Shown: positions 49,546 through 62,031 of the stretch, one piece after another
How the letters are laid out: each line of letters begins with the position of its first letter
How positions within the stretch are numbered: the first letter of the stretch is position 1
Assembly: GCA_013433145.1 (NCBI GenBank)
Contig: CM024168.1
Span: forward strand, 7,944,184-8,008,183
Direction: 5' to 3'
DNA from: Ascaris suum
Lineage: Eukaryota; Nematoda; Chromadorea; Rhabditida; Ascarididae
DNA: 64,000 bases
Made by a program: the position numbers and the translations under genes
Notes under the pieces: model-generated
Databases searched by the model: none
What the model saw: the letters and a program-made list of their open reading frames with translations, nothing else
Told to the model about the DNA's origin: nothing

Positions 49546-49878
49546 GTTAGTAAGAACTGCAGAATCACAGGTTATTCTTCGAGGATTTTCTCTGCAGCTC
49601 AAATTCAGCGCCCTCATCATAATCGCTATAAAGTTATGGGCACCGAAGGAATAACTCGATCAACGCGAAACGACATTCTCCAAGATTATCATACGATCCT
49701 CTACATGAAGTAATCATATAATAATGCGGGCATTTTTGCAACGCTGGAAGCGACGTAAAAATGATGCAAAGGTAAGGCATTCAGAAAAAAGTGGGCTGGC
49801 TAAGGCGGCAATTACAGGTACTCCACCTTCCACGTGAACTGCAAAATGCGGTGACTTGGGCAATAATGCAGCACCTAC
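46995..49878 (-). other. Intron between E13 and E14, 2.9 kb
   Basis: AT-rich, with the (TA)n array at 49481-49540. A small plus-strand ORF at 48036-48224 (TSVTQNKNNQLIGIADVS at its end) is too short to support. Confidence 0.5.
49481..49540. repeat. (TA)n microsatellite, 60 bp
   Basis: Uninterrupted TA dinucleotides, in the E13-E14 intron. Confidence 0.95.
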
Positions 49879-49923
49879 ATCGCTGATGTCACTCTCTCTG
49901 GAGCACCACATTTGTCAAAATGA
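49879..49923 (-). CDS. Large minus-strand gene, microexon E13
   Basis: A 45-base exon with strong acceptor (CTCCGTCTGCAG) and donor (GCGAT|GTAGGTGC). The only stop-free frame reads HFDKCGAPERVTSA and fits E14 through an Ile codon. Small size and Cys/Pro content give no functional hint. Confidence 0.5.
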
Positions 49924-50078
49924 CTGCAGACGGAGGTCACGATGCTTCAAACCCACGGTTCTCCTAACAACCTTCTTTCGATGAAATTCAAATCACAAAG
50001 CTACTTGAACTAAGGAAATTGTGAAATGGTGATACGTTCGATAATGCAAAAGTAATTTGCATCATTCCAGTGAATGAC

Positions 50079-50137
50079 ATCAAAAAAGAAGCCATCGATG
50101 CAGTCGAAACGTCATATTTCTCGTGTCGGTAGCGACG
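50079..50137 (-). CDS. Large minus-strand gene, exon E12 (tentative)
   Basis: A 59-base candidate with acceptor TGTTTATCTCAG and a mediocre donor (TTGAT|GTCATT). Reads RRYRHEKYDVSTASMASFL. It is the only piece found that takes phase 0 from E11 to the phase 2 required by E13, which is the main reason to keep it. It could be wrong if E11 uses another donor. Confidence 0.4.
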
Positions 50138-50324
50138 CTGAGATAAACAGTCTACGAGTTGACTAGCACGATGGAAGTTCGAGACTAAACGGTTGAAGGA
50201 TGCACATGGGAGGAATAAAATATTGTGAGCAAGCCATAGAGATAAAAGGGACTAACGATTTCGCTTTAACGCGATGTTGTGTTTTTTCGAGACGACTGCA
50301 TTTAGAGGAGAACGTAAAGCTGAC

Positions 50325-50406
50325 GTCGCTGACCACTGGTGACGGCTGTCGAACGATGCGTTTCTTCACAGGCGGTTCGCGAACCTTCTTCGAAACCGAC
50401 GAAATA
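50325..50406 (-). CDS. Large minus-strand gene, exon E11
   Basis: Acceptor TACGTTTCAG; reads ISSVSKKVREPPVKKRIVRQ then PSPVVSD, strongly basic with Ser/Pro sites of the kind seen in kinase-regulated linkers. Two equivalent donors nine bases apart (GTG|GTCAGC and GAC|GTCAGC) would add or drop three residues without changing frame; the longer form is annotated. Confidence 0.65.
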
Positions 50407-50748
50407 CTGAAACGTATTAAACTGAATGCAGCTGCAACGACCAAACGCTCACTCAACGATATTAAAACTGAAAAAAAGCGGTAATGAAACTAAAGGCATT
50501 ACTTCGAGGAATCCGATAAAGCTTGGCACGGAACTTATATGAAATACGATATTATCTCGGACCTCCACCCTTAATTTCTTCCTCTGAAGTGAACTTCTCT
50601 GAGATTTCGTAATGAAATGATCGTAGCCTCCCTTTGATCGTTCGAAAAATCAACTGTTTCAAGTCGAAATGTTATTGGTACAACATTCTCATATGCTTCT
50701 GCTAAGACACATATTCTGTTGAATTTCTGAGAAAATTATTCACGTTGT

Positions 50749-50775
50749 CCTCCCCCCCCCCCTCCCCCCCCCCCC
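50749..50775. repeat. Poly-C tract (interrupted)
   Basis: Runs of C broken by single T bases; the largest of several poly-C/poly-G tracts. Others (plus strand) are G-runs at 2787-2799, 37082-37091 and 62032-62053 and C-runs at 16869-16882, 29288-29300, 30664-30676 and about 51314-51327. All lie in introns. Confidence 0.9.
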
Positions 50776-51622
50776 ATCGCTCCTTCCTCTAGCTATTCTT
50801 AAGGCAAAACTTTCTTCAATTAACTCTTTCTTCTAGCAACAGGAGATCTCTGATGCACATCAAGGTAATATGCTCCATAAAAGCTGCCTACTTGCAGTCA
50901 TCTATGAGCCTTTAATTCGCAGATGCCTCCTTAGCCACGATCATAAGACACAAATATTATACTACGGTTTGCTTTTATGGAGGTAGAGGGTAGACTTCTG
51001 CTTGTGATGCTTTGTTTCACGTAGTAAAGACAGAATCCATTTGCCGCGCAAGATAGCCTGATCGAAACTGACAAGAACAATATGGAAACTTTCTCCATGT
51101 AACGTGCATTCATTCTCGGATGTTCTATTTCTATCCCTTTTATCACAACAGCTGCACACAAGATAGTCGGAAGCAGAAACAGTCGTCCGCATCAGTACAT
51201 TCCGGAATAGGGTGGGGCTGGTGAGGGAGGTGAAGCACAATGTTCACATATGTTGAGGTGGACCATAGGTTCATAGTAATTCTTCCAGCTTTATTTCTCG
51301 AAACCAGTTCTTCCCCCCTCCCCCCCAGAACATTTTAAACTAATTCAGAGCAATATGCCAATCCACTATGCTTTCTTGCTTGCTGCTGGTGACATTTTCC
51401 GAAGTTTGAGCAGCCCCTCAATCCACCTGCAGTAGAAATGGCACTGTTTCTAGGCAGAAAGTCGGCCAGTCAGTGTGTCAGTTGATCATCGTTGCTGAAG
51501 CGAGTCGAAAGCAAACTACTGCAGACTGAGCGGAAGAGATAATAATTTGATGTGTTAAATGGCTTCTCCTAGGCTCTTTGCTGTGCGCGGCCAAGCCTTT
51601 TCCTGCTTCAGCATCCCTTCAC

Positions 51623-51754
51623 AAGTCCGACTCCGACGCTTGTGCTTTATCGCTTGGCTGTACGTTGCAATTGCGCAGAGTGGATCTGATTAACATTTTT
51701 TGGCGACCACTTCGTGGCGATTGCAGGAGTGAACCGTTTGCTTTCTGCTCAACA
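51623..51754 (-). CDS. Large minus-strand gene, exon E10
   Basis: Forty-three codons read VEQKANGSLLQSPRSGRQKM, LIRSTLRNCNVQPSDKAQAS, ESD: basic, Ser/Gln-rich, probably unstructured. Donor GACTT|GTGAAG; acceptor GGTCATTAG is only 117 bases from the E9 donor, the shortest intron proposed. A nearer-consensus acceptor further upstream would break the phase. Exits in phase 2, joining E11 as Phe. Confidence 0.5.
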
Positions 51755-51871
51755 CTAATGACCATCCGTCGATCATTATGATGGCCTTCAGGAAAGGTCA
51801 ATGGTGGAATTGGATGAGTTGATGGCGATCGAGCGGGGAGCCACAGACAATGCTTCTCGCATTGAGTTCAC

Positions 51872-51928
51872 CTGCCATCCAAGCTTTCAATATTCGCACC
51901 TTCCCTCTCCGCTGCAGATGCCGAACGA
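51872..51928 (-). CDS. Large minus-strand gene, exon E9
   Basis: A 57-base exon: acceptor GAATATTCCAG, excellent donor GGCAG|GTGAAC. Reads RSASAAEREGANIESLDG, a Ser/Ala/Glu linker. The frame stays open upstream to about 52020 (SHSDDLRAVVEMDG), so an earlier start is possible. The long plus-strand frame 51801-52079 overlaps it and is treated as an antisense shadow. Confidence 0.5.
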
Positions 51929-53267
51929 CTGGAATATTCGCTGCCATCCATCTCCACAACAGCTCGTAGATCGTCCGAATGAGACCATCGCGAAAATGAG
52001 CATTTGGCCGATCAAATCACCCTTTTCAAAACACGATGGTCAATTACAAGCCGTTCCCAGCTTCAGTGAAGGTCTTTAGCTCGCTTCACGCGCTTCACCC
52101 AACAAAATTTTGGCTGCCTTTTCAGCTGACATTTCCGTTTGTCAGCAGTTGAACGTGTCGATAAAGTGCCCCCATTTAAAAGTCAGTTTGATATAAGAGA
52201 AGACGTTCTCCGCGGCGAACGATAATGAAAACCAATCTATACGTTCAAGCGGGAATGCCAAAATATCATGTCTCACCGATTTCCGATGCAAAGAAGGGTT
52301 CGACAAACGATGCACACGCTGAAAGGTTCAAAAAACTTTTGTATTTTCTTAGGACGTTTTACTGGAAAGTTGCAAAGCTTTGAACTGCTCAGAAGGCGAC
52401 TTTTTAAAAACTACAGATCACGGCTTATGCGAAAAACTGAGGTGTTGAATGTCTGCTCGAAGTTCACCTTAAGCTTAGTTAGTCTAAGTCTAGGTTGGCG
52501 GACGGAGAAGTGGTGGTCCATAAAGTAAGCAGTTATAGAGAAGATAATGCTACTACCAAAAATTACGAAGCATTCACAGAATACGATATCGATGTGCAAT
52601 CCCTCATGACATCAACACTCCTGGGCATTTCCAAAGAGGAAGTCGAGACCAACTTTTGGAATGGTCTCAGAGGACGATAAGAATCATTGATGAAGAGCAA
52701 TCGGAAATGCATTCGCCAATTAGGAATTCACAAGAAAGTAGTTGTGACGATGATTCATTCCAAATGGTGTCGCGAATTCATGACCGCCCAATAAATTATT
52801 GACGATACGCAGCCATTGACGGGGCGCTCCCATGAGCCAAAAAAACGAATGGAAATATGTCTTCGAAAGTGTCCCATAAAGGGAAAAAACGGATGAAAAA
52901 TATGCCTTTCCACATCACTTCAGTGAGTTCTTTTCCATCACCATTCGATATTCAGTCATTTCAGTGAAAGAAAAGCATCACGTCATAAAGCGCGATTTCT
53001 GCTTGCAAACTGCACACTGAATACAACATGTTTTCTCCTGTATAGGGGTTAACAACTTATTTTGCATTGTGTAAATGTTATCAGTTCAGGGTGGGAACGT
53101 TCGCCTCAAAAGGTTGAACTTATATGTGGTCCCTTTTCCGTTATGCGGCAGTGGAAAGCGATCAGAAGTGGGGATGGCGCGGTGGGAACTGAAGGAAGTC
53201 AAACGCCTTTTAAGAAAATTCTATGAAGTTTCTCCGGCAGAAAAATAAGGAAATGAAGATCTATTAC

Positions 53268-53368
53268 TTGGCCCTTTTCTTCAATATGTAAAATCGCTCC
53301 TCGGATTGAACACGGACAAGAAGAGCATCGTTTTTCTTTGATTGCAGCTGCAAATATCCTTCAGGTTG
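53268..53368 (-). CDS. Large minus-strand gene, exon E8
   Basis: Strong acceptor (CACATTTTTTCATCGCCTAG) and donor (GCCAA|GTAATAG) around 33 codons: QPEGYLQLQSKKNDALLVRV then QSEERFYILKKRA. Alternating hydrophobic residues suggest two or three beta strands closing the domain begun in E6. Phase 0 in, phase 2 out; it fits both neighbours. Confidence 0.7.
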
Positions 53369-55174
53369 CTAGGCGATGAAAAAATGTGCGAAAATTTGAA
53401 GCAGATTGTTCGAAAGTGAAAGATTTTCAATCCGCCCGACTGCTTCATTAATTTTGGTTCACTTTCACTCAATGCTTTTCAGGAAAAGAGAAAGTTTTGT
53501 CTTCGTGCTTCTCTTGATTCAGCTTCGGCAGATCAACCCCTTCTTTCCTTCAACTATTCTGACACTGGGAAATGCTAACCTTGTCTTTGTTCAGTAGCTG
53601 TGCTCTTCAAGATGCTGCAATAAAAAATACGCTATGTAATTTCGAAACACATCTCTCAGTTCAATGGTAGGAGGGAAGACGACACCAAAATTGGGAATTA
53701 AGAGAAACGCGAGAACATGTGGGAACGTTGAGCGTTCTTTGAAAGTAAAATATTTTCACAAACTTCACGCACATGTTTATTGCTCTAGGAAGGGAAGAAT
53801 GAAAAGCGATTGCACATTCTCCGACGCGAACAATTCTGAGCCAAAAAGCATCGGTGAAGCGAATATATTGCAGAATACAGATCTTTAGGCAAAGAAAGTG
53901 ATAAAACAGAAAGTTATCAGAGAATAATAGAATGACTGAAATCTCTTCAACGAAGTCCTCAAATGTATTCAATTCAGAGGAATGATTGCTATATTTATTA
54001 CAGAAATTCATAACAACAGAAACGAGTAGTTTCTCAACGAAAAATAGATGAACAGAGCTATGATTTAGTGATACATGAGAGAGTTAAGTCGTATAAATGA
54101 GGGTCCTAATTTTAAATTGCTGTTGGGGACGACGGAATAATTTGGAACGCCAAGAGAGAGGGAGAGGCAGAGAGAGATGAGGGAGGGTAGAGAGACAACC
54201 TGCCACCTTATTGCCAATAATTTACGTTAGAGGCACACCGTTTAGCATTTAGCCAAACAAGATTGAAGAACGATGTAGTTTTTCTTTTTTTTTTCAAAAC
54301 ATTCGGTGAGAAAAAAGAAAGCAAGTTGAAGAACAACAGTTCGGATACAATAAACCGGCACGGTTTGTAAGAGCCCTTCAACAGGAGCGGTTAGAACCGG
54401 ATTGGCAGGATAGATGTTATTATCAAACGGCCATTTGTTCATCTAGCAAATGGCTGCAATTCGTATTCAAGTAAATATCGATAAAAGATGTGTCTACGAC
54501 AACAAAAAAATCATCTGCACGTTACGATTTCAAATATTCCTCGCTGACGATGTAGTATTTTGGTTTGCTTTTTTGCAAAAATGATATCCGAGAATGCAGA
54601 GAAGCTTTTTCTCTCGAGATAATATTAGAACTGGACAGAGATGAAGAATCCAATTGCTATTAGTAGTCTTAGGAGGTATTTTCGTTGTTTTCATTACCTA
54701 TGAATATTACATCTGTTGAAAAATGATAATATTCTGTTGACATTTAATGTAAAACAATTTTCAAGGTCATTCATAAAGAGCGGGCATGAAATCAGCCTCA
54801 TACAAATGTGCACGTTCTGGCACTAATAAAGCAATATTTCCTGACAAGTCACTTTATTATATCTCAGCAAACAAACGCGGAAGCCATGCAGCGTGCAGTA
54901 CTTTTACGGTCATTACTTATTCAGAAAATACTTTCAAGAATGCGTTTCGTTGAGATGAATCTGATACAAGAAGAGACCTCCACAGGTGGAAGTGCATAAC
55001 GAATCGAATTTATTGTTATGTCCTCTCATCGCTTCGACGGTTCCGTCCAATTGATGACGTTTTAAATGCATCAATTAGGAACTAGCTTTGCAAGTTTCAA
55101 AAAGGAAATCGCATTTATATTAAACAACAAAACAACCGTTAAACAACCTTAGCAGACTACAAGCACGAGATCAC

Positions 55175-55424
55175 CTCCATAAATTTTTGTTTTCCATTGG
55201 ATTCCTTACACTGGCCTTTTCTACACGTCACTGGCCGAAGATATTTCAATAAAAAGACCCACTCTTTTAAAATGTGGCAGTTTTTTTTGCCGGCTGTGTA
55301 ATATCCGCACATATGTAAAAGCTTCATACTGTCGGATGAAACATCTGCATCCAGGAAAGCCAACTCTGCAATCCTTAATCGCTCTCCCAAACTCTCTGGT
55401 AAAAATGATCTGTTAAAAATTGGC
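55175..55424 (-). CDS. Large minus-strand gene, exon E7
   Basis: A 250-base exon, acceptor TTTCTAG, donor ATGGAG|GTGATC. After one base, 83 codons read PIFNRSFLPESLGERLRIAE through HMCGYYTAGKKNCHILKEWV and LKYLRPVTCRKGQC to KFME. It has the mix of hydrophobic and charged residues expected of a globular domain, with Cys residues in the second half. A closer donor (CAGT|GTAAGG) exists but gives the wrong phase for E8. Same putative domain as E6 and E8. Confidence 0.65.
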
Positions 55425-56563
55425 CTAGAAAGAATGCAATAAAATGTAAAAAGTCGACAGAACAATGCACAGGCCGACAAGAGGCTTACCACCAATGTTG
55501 TTTTCTGCTATATTCATATCTCTAATCTTATCCTATCGCATCAACTCATAGTGTGATATTTGAGCGAATGTGACGAAAGACAATCTATTCCCCTCCCCTT
55601 TAGCAAGAGAGACAGGTAGAACGTAGGCCAAGTGTTTGTGAAACTGACGACCGATCAGCTGCGCCGACTTTTAAGGGAAGATGCCTGGAGTAAGCGCTAG
55701 CTTATGTCCTATATACATAGTATGAATATACGAGTACAAAAGTTTCAAGGACGGTTGAAATATTAAGGAATAACTCAGCTCTACATGGAAGAAGGAATTG
55801 CGGAATTTAATCGCAATATTATCACGCAAAATACCGCAAAGTGAAATAACGCCTTGCAATCACAACTCTCTGGTACTAAGGTCACGTGTGCAATATTGCA
55901 AGCAAGAAGCAAATTATATGCAACGGATCTCGTCGAGCAATGAAACTCGCCGGATGGTGTGTTTTTGAACAAAATGAGATCGAATGACATGAATGTCGAC
56001 CATCAGTGGCGTTGAATTATGCAAAAAAGTTGTGTTAAGAGGCAGGATGTGTGAGCGACCATCTGAGCCAGATGGCCAGATGCAAAGAAAGAAATGGATG
56101 ATTAATGGTGCAATGGCTGCGAGTCCGGATTTGGGGACATTTAACGAAAAGTGTACTGTGCGGACCGAGAAGAATGTAAATAAATCCATAATAGATCCCT
56201 GCTATATAAAAAAGCAATAATGGAGGAAATGAAGGACGCACTTCGATGGAGACGAAAAAAGCAGATGGGGGATGATTAAAGAATGAAGTTTAAGAAGTAA
56301 ACACCGTCTTACAAAGCCTTAAATTATGTCCGATAAAATGGCGACTACTGAGAAGATGAGTTATTTCTCATGCTGCATGCGAAAATTGAGCGTAAGACAA
56401 CGCGTTCGACTCTGTACACCTCCACTCCAGACCCCTCCCCACCTTACCCTTTTCCCTCTTCCACCTCGCCTCATTTCGGTTTAGAGTAGTTCTCTGTATC
56501 CCTACTTCTGGCACCGTCATCACCTTGTTCTAATTTGTTCCTAGCGGAAAGAATAATTCTTAC

Positions 56564-56743
56564 CATTCACATTTTCTGGTAAGCGTGATTTGCTCGCCAG
56601 TCTCGAAAGCTTCGAAGGATGCGTCTGTATTAATCTCCTTTAAAGCTTTCTTCTTTGGAAGTCGGACGGTGAGCAACGGAGCCTCACAAAAACTGAACGT
56701 CTTCAGAATGGTCACTACGTTGCCCGTGTTCGAGGAAAGATCT
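56564..56743 (-). CDS. Large minus-strand gene, exon E6 (folded N-terminal region begins)
   Basis: One of the clearest exons: 180 bases, acceptor GTGTTTTAG, donor GAATG|GTAAGAA, 59 full codons in a single frame. Hydrophobic/beta pattern: GNVVTILKTFSFCEAPLLTV, a Lys-rich KKKALKE turn, then ETGEQITLTRKCEW. The TGEx-I-x-L segment resembles the 'TGD-x-L-x-L' strand of CABIT modules (GAREM/Themis family); this is a weak visual likeness only. Joins E7 through a Trp codon. Confidence 0.75.
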
Positions 56744-58404
56744 CTAAAACACAAAAAAGATTTCAAGTGCTCTCAAATATTATGCATCAGACTGCACAGT
56801 ATTCGAACATCTGTTCAGTTAAAACTGTGTTGCTGAGCACACATCTAATTTAGCGATGAAAGTTGGTGATAACAAAAATATACGGTTAAAATGGACGCCG
56901 AAATGTCTACTGCAGGTTTTCGCACTCGACATTCTCCAAGTTTTTTCTTTTCAGCGCCATAATCGATACGAAGTTTGATCAAGCTATTTTTTGCTCCTCT
57001 CAAAATTTAAGCATGTGATACGAGAAAAACGAGTGCTAATTTGCATGCAATTCGCATAAAACTTTCTGACACCATAAGCGGAAACAAATGCAATCAATAT
57101 CGAGTAAACCCAATCGAACAGAATGGAAAACTTCGTCAATTAGTGAGGCCTAAGCTCATTCGCTAACCATTATGGATCAAACCTAAAGGAAATTATTTAA
57201 AGTGATCGTTATTGTTTAGGGTTGCAGTTAGCTAGTAATGCTGAATAACGAAATATGCAACGTAGACGTATTGTCTCATGAAGAGCTAAAGAGCTCATGT
57301 GCTCGTCCGAGCAATCGCGCTTTGGAAATAGGTTTCCGCATGCTAAAATGTCCAACTCATAGCGAATGCTTTCGCACCGCCGCTGTGAAGTTTTGCTCCG
57401 TTTGCACGCAAAAGTGAACACGCTTATACAAATAATTCTGCAAATCGAAAGTAAAACGTCATGGGAAAACAAAGAAAATTGCATTCCATTCTCACAGATC
57501 GGCAAGCGACTAATACAAATATTACAGTTTCGGAAAAAGTTGTTTTAATGGTGATCTGCAGTCGCTGACAGATGTCATAAACTGAACTGATACTCGATGA
57601 ATGTTGAGTCTATAAACATGTGACACCGCAGACATTAAATTTGGGAAGCGAGACAGCACAGGCCATCGGCAGTGGGCAGGAGAACGTGGGGGAGGGGGGA
57701 GGAGGGGGAAGGAGAAGGAGAGGGCTAAATAGGGATACGGGAGCATAATTAAAATGAAGGAGGAAAGATAATAGTAGAGGACTAGTCAGGGACATGCTAA
57801 ATGTGAAAATAATTTTCACGGATGAGCTTGCTTCGACGATGGTATGGGATTTGAGCGTCAGAGAAGAGTGCACTTTTAATGGTGTGTTAATCACGCGTCT
57901 CAAGTGAGATGAACGACCATGCGTCATGTTAGCATAGGAATAAGGGGTAAAGTAGGAATATATTGGATAACCCTCTGTTTGTAAGTTGAATTGTGGCATT
58001 GGCGCTCGTCGTCGGCCTGAAAGATCCAACCAGATTTGTAGGAAATGAGACAATGAGATCCGAAACACAAACAACGACTCATTATCAAATTTCTCTGTAC
58101 ACATACAAATGAATTACCAAAACTTCGACTGCTCGAATTGCAGTAGACGTAACATGCGTTAGCTTTGTTTTTCTAACACGCATAACGCAAAAAAACACTT
58201 CAAAAAGCCACATATGGAGAAAATAAGGCTTCCAACAACACAGAACTTATTTGGTCTGAAATTAAAATACTCTTCAACTAAATAAACGAAACGATTCGAA
58301 TAATCGAAAAACAAAATTTGTTCAAATTAAAGCGCGAAAATTTAAAAAAAAGCGACAAGAGGGTTTGAGATGTGGTCTGGTGAAAACGAAGTGATTAAAC
58401 GTAC

Positions 58405-58495
58405 TTCTCGATAGCCTTGATCTGACTGATATTCATCTCGTGATCGGGGCCACTCCACGTTCCTGGCACCGGCGCTGGGGATTTCTTTCGTCTCC
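58405..58495 (-). CDS. Large minus-strand gene, exon E5
   Basis: A 91-base exon with acceptor GTTTTCAG and donor GAGAA|GTACGT. Two nucleotides, 29 codons and two nucleotides read RRKKSPAPVPGTWSGPDHEM then NISQIKAIE. The basic RRKK start and Pro-rich middle suggest a linker leading into the folded region encoded by E6-E8. Joins E6 through a Lys codon. Confidence 0.7.
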
Positions 58496-59854
58496 CTGAA
58501 AACACATCTCATACAACTTTGAATCCTCAAAAAGATGAGACCATCGCTAGTGCTAACTTTTCTGATCATATCCGCTTGATGAAATGACTCCATTAACGCT
58601 ATTTCGTGAAGTGAAGGAAAAGTTGGTTGTGCGGTAAAGTAGGAAGAGATCAAAAGAACACATGTTGAGTGTGTCATCTTACGCTGAGAAACCCACTATG
58701 GATATCAATTGAGGCACTCAATTATGAATTTGTCGGTGGAAATGAGACACATTCCATGGGCACAGTGAGTAAAAGTTATGCGCATACAGCTTCTCTCATT
58801 AGAGATAAATGCAAAAATTAGATGGAAACAGCATTCAGTTATGTGTATACTCGGCCTTTTAGATGTATTTTACATAAGCGCATATTCGCTCACCTCAGGT
58901 GTGTTTGGGAGAAAAGGTGGAAAAAAGAGGAAACAGAACAATGACGGTATTTATTGATGTGTAATGTTGGGATCAACAGAAAGCCTATAGCCGCAGAGCA
59001 AATTAGGGAAGCAGTCGAATTCGCGATTTAAGCGCGATGAGTTCTCCAATATGAGCAACGTCCTGCACGCATAGCAGATGATTTCGCATAGTTTCTGCCC
59101 AAAGGGAGTAGAACACCCAACATCCTTGAAAAACTCCGCTCCAGGTAATCGGCGCGATTTCGCATATAAATTTGTGCAAAGAAAGAAGAAAGGATTCATG
59201 AACGATTGTAGGTTAGTTGAAGTGCGATCTTTACAGAGCTTTCAAGCGCGATGATATCTGAAATATGCTCATTTAAGTGGATGCTGATAGAGCACACACT
59301 TCCGTTTTTCTAGCAGTGTTGAACCATCCCCATGCTTAAACTAAAAAAAGAAAAAAAACAGAGAGAGTCTTTTTTTGAATCAATGCAAACATGCATTAGG
59401 GGTGACAGCTAAAAAGCCTCACAACTGGCTAGTCAAACTATTCAGATATGGTCACAATCGAGAATTCTGATGCTGCTTCCAGGCGAAGCACTTTTCTTTC
59501 TTGGAATCGCGTCGATAATCGATATAGCGAGGGAGCCGGAGGAATGAAAAAGCAGACGAAGCAATGGGGATAGCTGTTCCCTATCGAGACCTCCGGCATG
59601 GAAGCTGTCACGAAATACAGTTCTCATGCAGCATAGGTTAGCATGCAAAAAATAAAAGGCTTCATAGAATAAAGTGAGGGGCGCGATTAGCCAAAAACAG
59701 GTCATTATTAAATTATAACGTCAAAAAAGCCAACAGTTAGAACATCACTGTTAAAGAAGGATTTAAGTTATAAGGGGGTAAAGATTTTTTCTTTCACGCC
59801 ACCTTCTTCAAATCGAACTACTCATAATCTCTGCAATGCTGGCAAACAGCCCTG

Positions 59855-59892
59855 GAGAGAGAGAGAGAGAGAGAGCGAGTGAGAGAGAGAGC
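59855..59892. repeat. (GA)n repeat, slightly interrupted
   Basis: About 19 GA units with GC/GT interruptions in the E4-E5 intron. On the minus strand it is a CT tract, which makes long Ser/Leu ORFs and could act as a polypyrimidine stretch. Confidence 0.9.
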
Positions 59893-60625
59893 GGAAGAAG
59901 CTGAACTTTTCCTCGAAAAGACAACTATGCAGCTGCATCTGACGTAAACGTGAAACTGGGTTTCGCAGAGAACACTGAAAACTGACGAGTCGCAATGAGG
60001 AAAACATTAAAGCCGCAACAACTAAGGAGTGTATTCTTCTCGAACTAGATCCTCTCAGGTCGTACAATTCTTTCAAAGCGACTCGATGTTGGACAACTGG
60101 ACAATTTTGGCGCTCAGTAGAACCTCTTGAGCACTTACAATGTGCCACACATTTGGTTCTGCATAAACTTATAGAATTGTTTGGAAACGGAACGAATTTT
60201 TATTTGCAGATCAATTATATAAGAGTTGCTATCGGTACAGTTGACATTACAACTATTCATCTAACTAATAAGTGATACTCGAAAATGAAAAGTGCCTAAT
60301 GACATTTTAACTGCAAAAGTAAGCAGCAGTTTACTATCAAAGATAATTCTTTCGTTAACTACCATAGACAATCAGACCCTTATGACGCATTCGTAAATTA
60401 TGCAAACTTCGATGGATAGAAAGAGTAGATGGAAACGTTAACGACGAGAATTCAATGGTAGCGCATATCAAATATGAGCTATCTGTTGCCTACACAATGC
60501 TTGCATTCCTAACTGAAGCTCACTGAAACTCGAAAAATAGATTATCTTTCACATCCATTCATCTGTGGCAGTTTCAGTGCAACAGTCAACAGTTTGTCCT
60601 GTTCTGATATCAACACGACACTGAC

Positions 60626-60701
60626 CTGGGTTGAAGTGTGCGATCGCTGAATACTCCTGGCCACCGATCTCAGGAAGATCATCTGCTGAATCGACTGATG
60701 T
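60626..60701 (-). CDS. Large minus-strand gene, exon E4
   Basis: Acceptor CTTGCAG and a textbook donor CCCAG|GTCAGT bound 25 codons reading TSVDSADDLPEIGGQEYSAI then AHFNP. Acidic, Ser/Asp-rich. The end (EYSAIAHFNP) looks a little like the first strand of an SH3 domain, but the next exon does not continue one, so this is not called. Exits in phase 1, joining E5 as a Gly codon. Confidence 0.65.
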
Positions 60702-61231
60702 CTGCAAGAATCAACTACATGTGAAACAATTATTTCTATATCCTCCAATGAGCAGCTCAATTGAAGGTGAAGTTGTTGCGAAGCATAAAGTTTATTGATT
60801 CTCAATTTGATAAAAGAAAAAAGAGGACTTTTTGAGATAACGCCGCCGCTTCTAATGGGAGTACTTCAATAAAAGACAGAACACAACGAACACAGCAATG
60901 TTACTAACAAAAAGGCTGCTTGGAGAAGAAAACACAGGCGCGGATTCACTACGCTGGCCACGTTTATGAGCAGTCGCAACATGGCACGTATAACGAATAC
61001 TTCCGCTAGGTGGTGCTTGCAGCATTTATTTGCATATGCGTCTGTCTGTACGATACTTCACTCGGGAGCCAACACAATCAGATATAGAAATTTGACGGGT
61101 GTAACTTAGAAAATACGGGATCGTCTTTGCGAACCTCCAGTTTCATCAAACATCTTCAAAAGAAATATTGACCCTGCAAGTCGAAGGAAAAAAACTGCGC
61201 GTGTTCTGTAACGAATGGGGCTGCATTTCAC

Positions 61232-61292
61232 ACCGAAAACGTGCAAAAAAGCTGACTTCGTTGTGTGTGATTTCGATAAGCGGTCAGCTTCG
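61232..61292 (-). CDS. Large minus-strand gene, exon E3
   Basis: A 61-base exon with a strong acceptor (ATATTCATTTTCAG) and a moderate donor (GGT|GTGAAA). It reads EADRLSKSHTTKSAFLHVFG and exits in phase 0, matching E4. A competing plus-strand frame (61215-61430) is also open here, but the splice signals and phase favour the minus strand. Confidence 0.5.
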
Positions 61293-62031
61293 CTGAAAAT
61301 GAATATATTCTTGGCATGTTCTATTGGACAATTCATAAAAGCAGTTCGTCTGGCGAGAGGAACGCATAAGCGCATATCGTGCTATCAGCTCCTCTCGCTT
61401 CTGCGTTCGGTTATTCCTTCGGTTCATTAGGCGCGTTCACGCGTTTAATAAGTTCGTTACCTGTGCAAAATAGGAAGGTTCTTTGCGATAATGATTTTGA
61501 TGAACAAGCGAAAAAACGTGTCGAATGAGGTAGCAACGCAAGTACCTTCCAATCCCGTTCGTTAATCTACCCAGTTTCATGAACAACCAATAAATATGTA
61601 AATATTTTTAGCAATGTATCCACTAAACCAAGCGCTCCCAGAAACCTCCTACGAAAACTTCGCTCTTATGAGCCTATGAGATGCAAAACTGCAACTCGAG
61701 CGATATAAAATGTAACTGGAGTCCTTGTAGAATGCACAGAGAACTCCCAACATAGGTATGCGCCTGTGAGTTCTTCAGTTGATGGATAAATACGAATCTG
61801 ATAAATGGATCGGAAATCAAAATTGCTGGATTTTTATCAATACATGATGGAGATTGTAGGCAAGAGATTTTTAAAATTTAGATGCAGTGATTCCCGAGAA
61901 TGAATTATCGCGCAGACACTGAGGCGTATACCTATACAACCAGCATCACCGAACAGCTCAAACCGAGTTCGACACAGGCGTCTGCCAATGAAAATTCGCG
62001 CAAGCTGATGAAAACCACAGAGAGGTCGGAC

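Noticed and set aside
51801..52079. Plus-strand frame MVELDELMAIERGATDNASR
   Set aside because: Overlaps E9, whose minus-strand frame has a consensus donor and fits phase; treated as antisense shadow.
52495..52680. Plus-strand ORF MADGEVVVHKVSSYREDNAT
   Set aside because: Plausible protein composition, but no splice or promoter support and the minus strand is equally open in part; left out.
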